Shown here one piece after another: positions 1 through 7,273 of a stretch of DNA of 14,376 bases. Numbering within the stretch: the first letter of the stretch is position 1; each line of letters starts with the position of its first letter. The DNA is taken from the NCBI GenBank assembly GCA_964425645.1, contig CAYRNC010000040.1, positions 1 through 14,376 on the forward strand, in the 5' to 3' direction. The notes beneath the pieces were generated by a model. That model saw nothing but the letters and a program-made list of their open reading frames with translations, was not told where the DNA came from and made no database searches. The stretch is from CAYRNC01 sp964425645 (lineage in GTDB: Bacteria > Bacillota > Clostridia > Peptostreptococcales > Anaerovoracaceae). Position numbers and translations under genes: made by a program.

Positions 1-20
1 CACATTTCATTCAAAGTTTC

Positions 21-734
21 TCATTTTAGGTCTTGACTTTTAATAGTTAGTCTTTCTATAGGGTTGCGAAAAACCGCAAGAATACCTAGTATTATTAAAA
101 GGGACGGAAGAATGAAAGCCTTCGGCCCAAATATAAAAAGACATAAGGCAGTAGCTCCCAAACCTGTCAAGCCGGGGACCTTAACCTTGTTATCCTTCCA
201 CTGATTTAAAAAGATTACTGTAAAAAGGGAAGTCAAAACAAAATCCAAGCCAAGGGCACTCATCCCTATCATGTAGCCTAACAGGCTGCCTATGGAGGAA
301 CCGGCAACCCAATAGCTGTGGCCCAATAAAGTCACAAAAAACATGAACCATTTGCTGTCGATATCTTCAGGCGGCTCTACGGAGCAAAGAATCGAAAACG
401 TTTCATCGCACATCCCGAAAATAAGATAAGGCTTTAACCTGCCTGCATCCTTAAATTTATTTAACATGGAAACGCCATAAAATAGATGTCTTCCATTTAC
501 CATAATGGTAAGAAGTAGAGCATACAGAGGATTAAATGCACTGGTAAGGAGCGCTACACCTGCAAATTGCATGGCACCTGCAAATACAAAAGTACTGATC
601 AGCAATGTCCAGGCTATTCCGTAACCCTTGGCGCTCATCAAGACCCCGTAAGCGATCCCTAAAAACAGAAAACCCGCCATTACCGGAACAGTATAAGGAA
701 ATGCAGCTGCAAACGCTTTCTTTTTATTCCCCAT
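21..734 (-). CDS. azlC: AzlC family branched-chain amino acid exporter subunit
   Basis: This is the large subunit of an AzlCD-type exporter, an inner-membrane complex that expels branched-chain amino acids and some analogues. The 237-residue protein begins MGNKKKAFAAAFPY, runs through about seven hydrophobic segments, and carries family landmarks: NGRHLFYG after the third segment, CDETF, and HSYWVAG near the middle. These identify the family from memory. The chosen ATG lies 4 nt beyond the IMPDH stop codon and matches the usual AzlC N-terminus. An in-frame ATG pair at 782/779 would add 16 residues that overlap the end of the IMPDH gene; a purine-rich GAGGG precedes it, so that start cannot be excluded. 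The gene probably shares a transcript with the upstream IMPDH gene through translational coupling. The small partner AzlD would be expected just past the left edge of the window, where an ATG occurs at position 10 reading leftward. Confidence 0.9.
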   Translation of the reverse strand: MGNKKKAFAAAFPYTVPVMAGFLFLGIAYGVLMSAKGYGIAWTLLISTFVFAGAMQFAGVALLTSAFNPLYALLLTIMVNGRHLFYGVSMLNKFKDAGRLKPYLIFGMCDETFSILCSVEPPEDIDSKWFMFFVTLLGHSYWVAGSSIGSLLGYMIGMSALGLDFVLTSLFTVIFLNQWKDNKVKVPGLTGLGATALCLFIFGPKAFILPSLLIILGILAVFRNPIERLTIKSQDLK

Positions 735-738
735 GACG

Positions 739-2247
739 CTATCTGATCTGACTGCTGCCGGTATCTTTAAGTATAACATCATGGACCCCGCCCTCTACAA
801 TGCTTGTAGAAGAGACAAGATCAAGTCTGGCATTTTTCTGCAATTCGGGGATCGATAAGGCCCCACAGTTGCACATGGTGTTTTTCACCTTGCTTAAAGA
901 CAGAAGAACATTACCCTTTAAAGGTCCCGCATAGGGCACATAAGAGTCCACACCCTCTTCAAAGGAAAGGCTTTCTTCACCTCCAAGATCATAACGCTGC
1001 CAGTTTCTTGCACGTTTACTCCCTTCCCCCCAATACTCTTTGACGTAATTGCCGTTTATATTTAATTTGCCGGTGGGACTTTCATCGAAGCGGGCAAAAT
1101 ACCTTCCCAACATAAGAAAATCAGCGCCCATCGCCAAAGCTAAAACCATATGGTAATCGTAAACAACCCCTCCATCAGAGCAGATAGGGATGTAAATTCC
1201 CGTTTCCTTAAAGTACTCGTCTCTGGCCTTTGCCACCTCGATGACGGCAGTGGCCTGCCCCCTTCCTATACCCTTTTGCTCCCGTGTAATGCATATGGAC
1301 CCCCCTCCGATTCCGATCTTAATAAAATCTGCCCCGGACTTGGCCAGAAATCTGAAGCTTTCACCGTCAACAACATTACCTGCACCTACTTTTACAGTGT
1401 TACCATATTCCTTTCTTATATATTCTATCGTTAATTCCTGCCATTCCGAGAACCCTTCGGAGGAATCTATGCAAAGCACATCGGCGCCGGCATCGACCAG
1501 GGCCGGTACCCGTTTTCTATAATCCCTTGTATTAATTCCGCCACCGACCATATAGCGCTTGTCCTTGTCAAGCAGCTCATTTGGGTTATTCTTATGGGAT
1601 TCATAATCCTTACGGAACACAAAATGAGTAAGCCTGCCGTTTTTATCTATTACAGGCAGAGCATTCAGCTTATTATCCCAAAGCATATCGTTAGCCGCGG
1701 AAAGGGTTATGCCCTCTTCGGCATAAATAAGTGAGGAAAAAGGAGTCATAAATTCCTCCACCTTTGTATCTAAAGACAAACGGCTGATTCTGTAATCTCT
1801 GCTCGTAACTATGCCTAAAACCTTTCCTTCAGCGGTACCATCATCGGTGACAGCCACGGTCGAGTGACCGCTTTTTTCCTTCAGCTTAAGTATATCTGAT
1901 AAGGTTTGATTCGGCCTGATGTTGGAATCGCTTTTAACGAATCCCGCCTTGTGACTTTTTACCCTTGCTATCATGGCAGCCTCGCTTTCAATGGGCTGGG
2001 AAGCATATATAAAGGAAAGTCCTCCTTCCTTTGCCAAGGCTATCGCCATTCTGTCATCAGATACGGATTGCATGATAGCGGATACCATGGGTATATTCAT
2101 CACGATGTCAGATTCTTCACCTTTTTTGTATTTAGTAACAGGAGTTTTAAGATTTACTTTGTCCGGAGTGCATTCGGTGGATGAATATCCCGGAAGAAGT
2201 AAATACTCGCTGAACGTGCGCGAAGGTTCTTTATGGAAATAGGCCAT
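739..2247 (-). CDS. guaB: IMP dehydrogenase, Tritrichomonas foetus type
   Basis: The enzyme oxidises IMP to XMP with NAD+, the committed step of GMP synthesis in the cytosol. The 502-residue protein has the split (beta/alpha)8 barrel with a CBS-pair insert at about residues 105-220. The catalytic loop reads GGGSICITR with Cys319, where most bacteria have GPGSICTTR. SDGG at 357-360 binds the phosphate, and the mobile flap ends in NWQRYD, giving the Arg418-Tyr419 dyad. These numbers, plus Lys310 and Glu431, coincide with the numbering I recall for the T. foetus enzyme, and the residues around the active site look nearly identical. Ordinary bacterial GuaB is about 485-490 residues. An AAAGGA site 8 nt upstream supports the ATG. 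A TATAAT at 2308-2313 overlaps the end of the vanY-like gene, but its best -35 (TTGAAG) is 19 nt away, so co-transcription with that gene is also possible. azlC follows almost without a gap. Confidence 0.96.
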   Translation of the reverse strand: MAYFHKEPSRTFSEYLLLPGYSSTECTPDKVNLKTPVTKYKKGEESDIVMNIPMVSAIMQSVSDDRMAIALAKEGGLSFIYASQPIESEAAMIARVKSHKAGFVKSDSNIRPNQTLSDILKLKEKSGHSTVAVTDDGTAEGKVLGIVTSRDYRISRLSLDTKVEEFMTPFSSLIYAEEGITLSAANDMLWDNKLNALPVIDKNGRLTHFVFRKDYESHKNNPNELLDKDKRYMVGGGINTRDYRKRVPALVDAGADVLCIDSSEGFSEWQELTIEYIRKEYGNTVKVGAGNVVDGESFRFLAKSGADFIKIGIGGGSICITREQKGIGRGQATAVIEVAKARDEYFKETGIYIPICSDGGVVYDYHMVLALAMGADFLMLGRYFARFDESPTGKLNINGNYVKEYWGEGSKRARNWQRYDLGGEESLSFEEGVDSYVPYAGPLKGNVLLSLSKVKNTMCNCGALSIPELQKNARLDLVSSTSIVEGGVHDVILKDTGSSQIR

Positions 2248-2315
2248 GTCATTGTTCCTTTCTTTTTTATCATATTTAGAAGCAGCTTAAGGTACTTGCC
2301 CCGTCTGATTATAGA

Positions 2316-3110
2316 TCAGGAGTCCAAATATTCTTCAAGAGTAATGCCTTTTTTGAATATTTCCTCTGCAACAGGCCGACTTACGTAGCGCAGATGCCAG
2401 GGCTCAAACTGATAACCCGTAATATCCTCTTTACCTTTAGGATATCTAAGTATGAACCCAAAGCGAAAAGCATTCTTTGATAGCCATATTCCTTCATCGG
2501 ATTCAGCAAACTTTATCGTCAGCTCATTGTTTACAGAAGGAGATGTGACATCAACCGCCAGGCCTGTCTGATGCTCACTTTCACCGGGTCTTGCACTGTA
2601 TTTGGATGCAGCCTCTTCTCCCTCCCTTGAGACGTAATTATTCCAAAGAATCTGTTGGAAACCATAAGAGCGATAAGCCGTAGTCATTCTTATCGTGTAA
2701 CCGACCAAGGCAGCCTCCTCCACTAGTTTATGAAACTGTTCTGCCGCCTCTTTTCGCATATACCGACTGTCCTTGCTTCGGTCGGACATATAATAATCTA
2801 TTGAGGCAAGATCATCCGGCACATAATCCTTACCGATTGAATGCTCCTTGTTTACCAGCATTAAAAAGCCCTTCTCGCCGGCCTCCCTTTTCACTGCCGA
2901 CCGGGAAACCTCCAACAGATCCCTTTCCTCTTTACTGATTTGATCAGGCATTGAAATATCATTCTTTCCCCGTATTCCAAACGGATAAATTGAAATGGGG
3001 TCATCGTACCCGCTTTCAGCCAACGCTATACCGATATCTATAAATAAGGCGGACTCCACAGCTATTAAACCGCAAAGTGTCCATATTATAATTCGTTTCC
3101 CTTTTATCAT
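2316..3110 (-). CDS. M15B family D-alanyl-D-alanine carboxypeptidase (VanY/DacB-like)
   Basis: This is a zinc peptidase that trims the terminal D-Ala from peptidoglycan stem peptides outside the membrane. The 264-residue protein starts with a basic stretch and a hydrophobic segment at about residues 7-31, most likely an uncleaved signal anchor or a signal peptide ending near ALA-ES. The M15 core is at about 120-262. SEHQTGLAVD gives zinc ligands His180 and Asp187, EPWHLRYV gives catalytic Glu236 and the third ligand His239, and Arg147 in TAYRSYG is the usual substrate-carboxylate contact. All key residues are present. A GGGGGAG ribosome site lies just before the ATG. A good promoter (TTGATA, 17 nt, TAGAAT) sits at 3144-3172, with a 14-bp palindrome over its -10 and start site. 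There is no vanA-type cluster nearby, so a general cell-wall role is more likely than vancomycin resistance. Confidence 0.92.
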   Translation of the reverse strand: MIKGKRIIIWTLCGLIAVESALFIDIGIALAESGYDDPISIYPFGIRGKNDISMPDQISKEERDLLEVSRSAVKREAGEKGFLMLVNKEHSIGKDYVPDDLASIDYYMSDRSKDSRYMRKEAAEQFHKLVEEAALVGYTIRMTTAYRSYGFQQILWNNYVSREGEEAASKYSARPGESEHQTGLAVDVTSPSVNNELTIKFAESDEGIWLSKNAFRFGFILRYPKGKEDITGYQFEPWHLRYVSRPVAEEIFKKGITLEEYLDS

Positions 3111-3136
3111 CCGTCTCCCCCCGAGAAGCTGTCTTA

Positions 3137-3150
3137 ATAGAATATTCTAT
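3137..3150. promoter_or_regulatory. 14-bp perfect palindrome over the vanY-like promoter
   Basis: The sequence ATAGAATATTCTAT equals its own reverse complement. It covers the -10 hexamer and the predicted start site, the usual place for a repressor operator. It is AT-rich and short, so it could arise by chance. No regulator gene in the window is an obvious partner. Confidence 0.35.
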
Positions 3151-3172
3151 ATCAATTCATCAAACATATCAA
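3144..3172 (-). promoter_or_regulatory. sigma-A promoter of the vanY-like gene
   Basis: On the minus strand, TTGATA (3172-3167) and TAGAAT (3149-3144) are separated by exactly 17 nt. Transcription would start near 3137, leaving a leader of about 27 nt that contains the ribosome binding site. It is the best promoter match in this gap. Confidence 0.65.
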
Positions 3173-3278
3173 TAAAAACCCGCCGACATCCTGAATGCTG
3201 AAATAAATGCCATACTTTCACAATGACTTGTCACTGTGATTCTGAAAACGCCTTACAACAAAGCGAATGTAAATTATA

Positions 3279-3313
3279 AGCAATAAAACCCTCAGCGATG
3301 CATTTACTGAAGG
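3279..3313 (-). terminator. rho-independent terminator after groEL
   Basis: On the minus strand, CCTTCAG (3313-3307) pairs with CTGAGGG (3295-3289) around an 11-nt loop. The 7-bp stem has one U-G pair and is followed directly by TTTTATTGCTT. The one imperfect pair is G-U only in the minus-strand RNA; on the plus strand it would be a C-A mismatch. This is the most likely end of the groESL transcript. Confidence 0.6.
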
Positions 3314-3376
3314 TCTATTCGCTAAACCGGCATTTTTATTTATCACATTTGCCTGTTCGGGCACACCTATATCCAC

Positions 3377-3417
3377 AATAAATAGACGACCTTAAAATTG
3401 AAGGCCGCCTATTTATT
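3377..3417 (-). terminator. long hairpin 25 nt after the groEL stop
   Basis: Two 17-nt arms (3377-3393 and 3401-3417) flank a 7-nt loop. In minus-strand RNA all 17 pairs form, two of them as G-U; in plus-strand RNA these two become A-C mismatches, so the structure suits the groEL transcript. No U-tract follows, so it may protect the 3' end or cause pausing rather than act alone as a terminator. Confidence 0.55.
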
Positions 3418-3441
3418 ATTCTAGCTTATTTTTATATCTGA

Positions 3442-5073
3442 TTACATCATTCCCATGCCGCCGCCCATGCCGCCGCCCATGGGCATAGCTGGTTCATCGC
3501 TTGGGATTTCCACCACTCCAGCCTCTGTAGTAAGAAGCATTGCGGATACGGAAGCCGCATTTTGGAGGGCTGAACGGGTGACCTTAGCTGGGTCAACTAT
3601 TCCCGCTTCCATCATATCCTCCAATTTCTCATTTATAGCATTAAACCCTATACCGGCTTTTTCCGCCTTTACTTTATCTACAACGACCGAGCCTTCAAGT
3701 CCCGCATTATTTGCGATATTGCGAATAGGTTCCTCAAGAGCCCTCATGATGATGGTAGCACCGGTTTTAACATCACCCGTAAGCCCGTTTACATACTCTT
3801 TTACCTTAGGTACAACATTGATAAAGGCAACCCCGCCGCCGGACACTATTCCTTCTTCGACTGCGGCTCTTGTAGCATTAAGAGCATCTTCTATTCTAAG
3901 CTTTCTTTCTTTCAGCTCTGTTTCTGTTGCCGCACCTACCTGAATGACAGCTACTCCGCCCGACAGTTTAGCCAGTCTTTCCTGAAGCTTTTCCTTATCG
4001 AATTCAGATGTAGATTCCTCAATTTGAACCTTGATCTGATTAATTCTTGCCTTAATATCCTTGGCCTCTCCGGCACCGCCGACAATAACGGTGTTCTCCT
4101 TATTGACCTTTACCGTATCTGCAGTTCCAAGCATATCCAAGGTGGCTTCTTTAAGCTCATACCCAAGCTCCTCGGAAATGACGGTGCCTCCTGTCAGGGT
4201 GGCGATGTCTTCCATCATCGCCTTCCTTCTATCTCCAAATCCGGGAGCTTTAACAGCGACGCAATCGAAGGTGCCTCTTAGCTTATTTACCACGATCGTG
4301 GCTAATGCCTCACCTTCCACATCCTCTGCAATGATAAGAAGCTTTTTGCCCTGCTGCACAATCTGCTCCAAAATGGGCAGGATCTCCTGTATGTTTGCAA
4401 TCTTTTTGTCGGTGAGAAGGATGTAGGGACTGGACATTACAGCCTCCATCTTCTCCGCATCGGTAACCATATAAGGTGAAAGGTAACCTCTGTCAAACTG
4501 CATACCTTCCACCACCTCCAGGGTGGTCCCCATTGATTTTGATTCCTCAACGGTTATAACGCCGTCGGTGCCTACTTTTTCCATCGCTTCAGCAATCAGA
4601 TTACCGATCTCGTCTTCGCCTGCGGATATGGATGCTACCTGGGCAATATTCTCTTTACCTTTTACCGCAATTGATATATCCCTTATTCCATCCACGGCGA
4701 CATCTACAGCGCCCTGAATTCCTTTTTTCAAAATCATGGGATTAGCACCGGCAGCAACATTTTTAAAGCCTTCCCTTATAATACACTGAGCCAGTAACGT
4801 AGCGGTGGTGGTTCCGTCGCCGGCCACATCGTTCGTTTTTGTTGCAACCTCTTTTACAAGCTGAGCCCCCATATTCTCATAGGGATCCTCCAGTTCGATT
4901 TCTCTTGCAATTGTTACGCCGTCATTAGTGATAACGGGGCTGCCGAATTTCTTCTCCAGCAGAACATTTCTGCCCTTAGGTCCCAAAGTAATTTTAATGG
5001 TGTCTGCCAGACTGTCAACTCCGGTCAAAAGCTTTTTCCTGGCATCTTCGCCGAACAATATTTCTTTCGCCAT
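3442..5073 (-). CDS. groEL: chaperonin GroEL (Hsp60)
   Basis: GroEL is the ATP-driven tetradecameric chaperonin that encloses unfolded proteins under a GroES lid in the cytosol. The 543-residue length is standard. Visible hallmarks are the LGPKGRNV nucleotide-binding segment (residues 30-37), NDVAGDGTTTAT with the catalytic DGTTT at 86-90, and a C-terminal GGM-rich tail (MGGGMGGGMGMM). No disruption is seen. An AAGGAAG ribosome site lies 9 nt before the ATG. The gene follows groES by 56 nt with no promoter of its own apparent, so both are transcribed from the CIRCE-controlled promoter. It ends ahead of two hairpins in the following gap. Confidence 0.99.
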   Translation of the reverse strand: MAKEILFGEDARKKLLTGVDSLADTIKITLGPKGRNVLLEKKFGSPVITNDGVTIAREIELEDPYENMGAQLVKEVATKTNDVAGDGTTTATLLAQCIIREGFKNVAAGANPMILKKGIQGAVDVAVDGIRDISIAVKGKENIAQVASISAGEDEIGNLIAEAMEKVGTDGVITVEESKSMGTTLEVVEGMQFDRGYLSPYMVTDAEKMEAVMSSPYILLTDKKIANIQEILPILEQIVQQGKKLLIIAEDVEGEALATIVVNKLRGTFDCVAVKAPGFGDRRKAMMEDIATLTGGTVISEELGYELKEATLDMLGTADTVKVNKENTVIVGGAGEAKDIKARINQIKVQIEESTSEFDKEKLQERLAKLSGGVAVIQVGAATETELKERKLRIEDALNATRAAVEEGIVSGGGVAFINVVPKVKEYVNGLTGDVKTGATIIMRALEEPIRNIANNAGLEGSVVVDKVKAEKAGIGFNAINEKLEDMMEAGIVDPAKVTRSALQNAASVSAMLLTTEAGVVEIPSDEPAMPMGGGMGGGMGMM

Positions 5074-5129
5074 TTCTTAATTCTTCCTTTCTGATTTGGT
5101 ATGTCTTAAGCCAGACGCTTCACCTCTGA

Positions 5130-5411
5130 CTAAACGGTAGCTAGGATATCTTTTTGAGATAAAATTGTATACTCTGTGCCCTCGTATTTTATCTCAGTTC
5201 CGGCATATCTTGAAAAGATTACGATGTCTCCCACCTTAACCTCCATCTTAATGTCTTTTCCATCAACAATACCGCCGGGACCAACTGCTACAACCTCCGC
5301 CATCTGGGGTTGTTCTTTAGCCTGACTCGGAAGAACTATCCCGCTCTTGGTCTTTTCCTCTGCCTCCAATCGTTTGATGACGACTCTGTCTCCTAATGGT
5401 TTGATGTTCAT
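5130..5411 (-). CDS. groES: co-chaperonin GroES (Hsp10)
   Basis: GroES forms the heptameric lid that caps GroEL. The 93-residue protein has the full family layout: the NIKPLGDRVVIKR N-terminus, a mobile loop at about 17-32 containing KTKSGIVLP that contacts GroEL, the GDIVIFSRYAGTEIKY strand pair, and the closing YTILSQKDILA. A purine-rich GGAAGGGAG precedes the ATG by 8 nt. The leader carries a CIRCE inverted repeat, so HrcA repression and heat induction are expected. HrcA itself is not in the window. Confidence 0.99.
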   Translation of the reverse strand: MNIKPLGDRVVIKRLEAEEKTKSGIVLPSQAKEQPQMAEVVAVGPGGIVDGKDIKMEVKVGDIVIFSRYAGTEIKYEGTEYTILSQKDILATV

Positions 5412-5460
5412 ACCAAAGTCTCCCTTCCTTTTAGTTATTTTTATTCATTGCTTTCTTTTG

Positions 5461-5487
5461 TTAGCACTCGTCATCAATGAGTGCCAA
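5461..5487 (-). promoter_or_regulatory. CIRCE operator (HrcA binding site)
   Basis: TTAGCACTC and GAGTGCCAA are separated by 9 nt. The consensus is TTAGCACTC-N9-GAGTGCTAA, so only one base differs. It lies just downstream of the -10 of the groESL promoter and covers the predicted start site, as is usual for HrcA control. Confidence 0.95.
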
Positions 5488-5491
5488 TAAC

Positions 5492-5520
5492 AATTTAATA
5501 TACCCTCCAAAGATTGTCAA
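5492..5520 (-). promoter_or_regulatory. groESL promoter
   Basis: On the minus strand a perfect TTGACA (5520-5515) is followed after 17 nt by TAAATT (5497-5492), a weaker -10. An alternative is TTAAAT with a 16-nt spacer. A long A-rich tract directly upstream of the -35 (about 5521-5545) resembles an UP element. The CIRCE overlaps the expected start point. Confidence 0.65.
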
Positions 5521-5580
5521 TAGTTTTTTCATTTTTTTTTAATAATATACCAATCAAAATGAATTTTAAGCGATAGAACT

Positions 5581-6267
5581 TTAAAGAAAGGCAGTTTCTA
5601 ACGCGATAAACAGCCAGGGCAGGAAAATGGCCGGAATCATATTCGCCACCTTAATTTGCCTTTTGACAAGAAAATTGAAACCGATAGCTGCAATGAGAAG
5701 ACTTCCCACTGCAGACATTTCAGTGATAATCTCCGGAGTCATCCAAGCCTTCACGAAATTAGCTCCCAAAGCGATGCCGCCCTCATACAGAAAGACGGGA
5801 ACGGCTGAAAATGCAACGCCAAGCCCCATAGAAGACGCAAAAACGACAGATATTACTCCATCAAGAATCGATTTGGCAAACAGCATTTCGTGATTGCCCG
5901 CAAGTCCGCTGTTTAAGCCCCCCACAATTGCCATGGATCCCGTGCAAAACAATATGCTTGCACTTACAAATCCTTTTGCAAAATTACCCTCCTTCATACC
6001 TATTCGCCGTTCGGTCCACATACCCAATCTGTTCATAGCCTTATCTATGTCGAGAGCCTCCCCGACAGCACTGCCTAACACCATGCTTAAAATAAGGAGC
6101 ATGACTCTTTCATTGTCCATTGCACCTGCTATACCAAGATAGATTATGGAAAGTCCTATGGCGGTTTTTATGATCGTTTCGAACCGTTCGGGCAGCCCTT
6201 TTAAAACAAAGCGTCCTAATAAAGCGCACAGCACGATGGAAACTGCATTTACGATGGGACCCAACAT
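5581..6267 (-). CDS. DUF554 family membrane protein (YdfK-like)
   Basis: This is a 228-residue polytopic membrane protein whose family has no proven function as far as I know. It starts MLGPIVNAVSIVLCALLGR, the typical DUF554 opening, and has about six to seven hydrophobic segments. Conserved-looking stretches are LGSAVGEALDID (about 64-75), FCTGSMAIVGGLNSG (about 107-121) and the ILDGVISVVFASSMGLGVAFS segment. A GAGGA ribosome site is 9 nt before the ATG. The start lies 25 nt after the stop of the NTPase-Asp23 gene, so the two probably form one transcript. No strong terminator follows before the groES control region. Confidence 0.9.
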   Translation of the reverse strand: MLGPIVNAVSIVLCALLGRFVLKGLPERFETIIKTAIGLSIIYLGIAGAMDNERVMLLILSMVLGSAVGEALDIDKAMNRLGMWTERRIGMKEGNFAKGFVSASILFCTGSMAIVGGLNSGLAGNHEMLFAKSILDGVISVVFASSMGLGVAFSAVPVFLYEGGIALGANFVKAWMTPEIITEMSAVGSLLIAAIGFNFLVKRQIKVANMIPAIFLPWLFIALETAFL

Positions 6268-6292
6268 TAATAATTATCCTCGCCTTTATATT

Positions 6293-7096
6293 TTATTGAA
6301 CTCCCCGGATTTCTACATCGACCCCTATGATGTTAAATGCCGTCATGTTCTCAACCTGCTTTTCTGTCATCTTCTGTAATTCCCTTGCGGTATCAATGAG
6401 CATAGCTCCGTATTGCATCAAAACAAACACTTGTATCCTTACACCCTCAAGACTGTTAATCGTGAACACTTTTGAAACAGAGGCTATGCCCGGGATTTGA
6501 TCAGCCAGATACACGACGATGTCAGTAATTACCTTGTCTGAAAGGTCATATTCACCCAAATAGCTGTAGGTAGGTCTTACTACGGTCTTTTCCAAATAGG
6601 CGGTTCTTCCGCCCTTTCCGCGAAATATTCTCAGGGGATCCAGAAAATAGCCTGAAAACTGGCGCTTTATTTGAAAAGTGGGGGCCGGGATTACATGTTT
6701 CCCCATTTCTTTTCTTTGTTTTTTTGCAGCTTCTCTTTGATTTTCTGTAGTGATGCTTTCTATAGGGATCATAAGATCTATCTTTGGAAGATCGAGGCGC
6801 TTTACAATTTTCAAAATCATATCATATGAAGTTCCTAAAACCAGAATGCTTTTTGGATTTACCTCCTTGATTTTCCTTTTAACCAGATTAGCATGCTCCT
6901 CGGCTGTAAAAAGCGCGGTCCTGACGGCTCCGATTTTCGTCTTCTGCCGCTTTGCGGAGATTCCTGCCGCCACTAAATTCCCATGAATAAATAGACCGTC
7001 ATCTATGATGCTTTCAATATCCATTTGCCGGCACAGATTCATAGCCTGATAACTTTTTCCTGTACCGCTTTTCCCATAGAGCCCATAGATTTTCAT
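6293..7096 (-). CDS. P-loop NTPase with C-terminal Asp23/Gls24 domain
   Basis: This is a 267-residue cytosolic protein of uncharacterised function. The N-terminal half holds a Walker A motif, GKSGTGKS (residues 8-15), followed by IDDGLFIHG (31-39) and the strand SILVLGT (83-89). No classical Walker B was found; Asp32/Asp33 could play that part. The C-terminal part (about 178-265) reads as an Asp23/Gls24 domain: YDLSDKVITDIV, the strand VRIQVFVLMQYG, a helix, then VENMTAFNIIGVDVEIRGV. Asp23 proteins are linked to envelope stress in Gram-positive bacteria. I recall similar proteins annotated only as ATP-binding in Clostridia. A TTG at 7126 would extend it by 10 residues, but the ATG at 7096 with GGAAGG upstream and the MKIYGLYGKSG start fits better. 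It leads a likely two-gene unit with the DUF554 gene and is divergent from the ferredoxin gene. No clear promoter was found for it. Confidence 0.85.
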   Translation of the reverse strand: MKIYGLYGKSGTGKSYQAMNLCRQMDIESIIDDGLFIHGNLVAAGISAKRQKTKIGAVRTALFTAEEHANLVKRKIKEVNPKSILVLGTSYDMILKIVKRLDLPKIDLMIPIESITTENQREAAKKQRKEMGKHVIPAPTFQIKRQFSGYFLDPLRIFRGKGGRTAYLEKTVVRPTYSYLGEYDLSDKVITDIVVYLADQIPGIASVSKVFTINSLEGVRIQVFVLMQYGAMLIDTARELQKMTEKQVENMTAFNIIGVDVEIRGVQ

Positions 7097-7194
7097 AAGA
7101 TACCGAGCCTTCCGTAAAATGGACAAAGTCCTGGCGCTTAAGATCGCAGGTTTTCGCCGTTATGAAAAATTGATAATTTGCTAACGATTGTGTA

Positions 7195-7223
7195 TTGTTA
7201 TGTATTATCAGTTCTGCTATAAT
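7195..7223 (+). promoter_or_regulatory. promoter of the ferredoxin gene
   Basis: TTGTTA (7195-7200), a 17-nt spacer and a perfect TATAAT (7218-7223). A TG one base before the -10 makes it an extended -10 as well (TGCTATAAT). Transcription would start near 7230. Confidence 0.8.
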
Positions 7224-7273
7224 AGTCATGCTTATCAAAAGCTTTATGAACAATACTTAAGGAGGATTTCATC

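Larger units (their letters stand above)
3173..3441. other. non-coding gap between groEL and the vanY-like promoter
   Basis: I find no convincing gene here. The stretch holds, from right to left: a 17-bp stem at 3377-3417, a terminator-like hairpin at 3279-3313, and a 22-bp inverted repeat at 3218-3239 (TCACAATGAC, TT, GTCACTGTGA; one mismatched pair on the plus strand that becomes G-U on the minus strand). An outer 7-bp pair, AGCGAAT at 3262-3268 with ATTCGCT at 3317-3323, would enclose the terminator hairpin. A weak plus-strand promoter-like pair, CTTACA (3252-3257) and TATAAG (3275-3280) with 17 nt between, is present, but no reading frame with a ribosome site follows it. Confidence 0.6.

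Noticed and set aside
1..10. Start of azlD
   Set aside because: An ATG reads leftward from position 10, but only three codons are in the window; it is expected from AzlCD biology but not supported by sequence.
2248..2315. Purine riboswitch or PurR box ahead of the IMPDH gene
   Set aside because: The gap is only 68 nt, and none of the conserved purine-aptamer blocks is present.
2316..3110. Vancomycin-resistance vanY
   Set aside because: No vanHAX or VanRS genes are nearby; the M15 family is widespread in ordinary cell-wall metabolism.
3218..3239. CRP/FNR-like operator
   Set aside because: The half-sites TCACA and TGTGA are in the reverse order from the TGTGA-N6-TCACA pattern.
3455..3490. 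Short GCC-rich tandem repeat
   Set aside because: It simply encodes the Gly-Gly-Met tail of GroEL.
3455..3943. 162-codon plus-strand frame opposite groEL
   Set aside because: It is the antisense reading of a highly conserved gene, with low-complexity Pro/Ser content and no ribosome site.
7171..7210. Rex site at the ferredoxin promoter
   Set aside because: TTGTTA at the -35 has no matching TTAACAA half-site at the right distance; only a loose TGATAAT/ATTATCA pair 26 nt apart is present.
7014..7253. Open frame of 79 codons on the minus strand over the ferredoxin promoter region
   Set aside because: It overlaps the NTPase-Asp23 N-terminus in another frame and has no ribosome site and no recognisable sequence.
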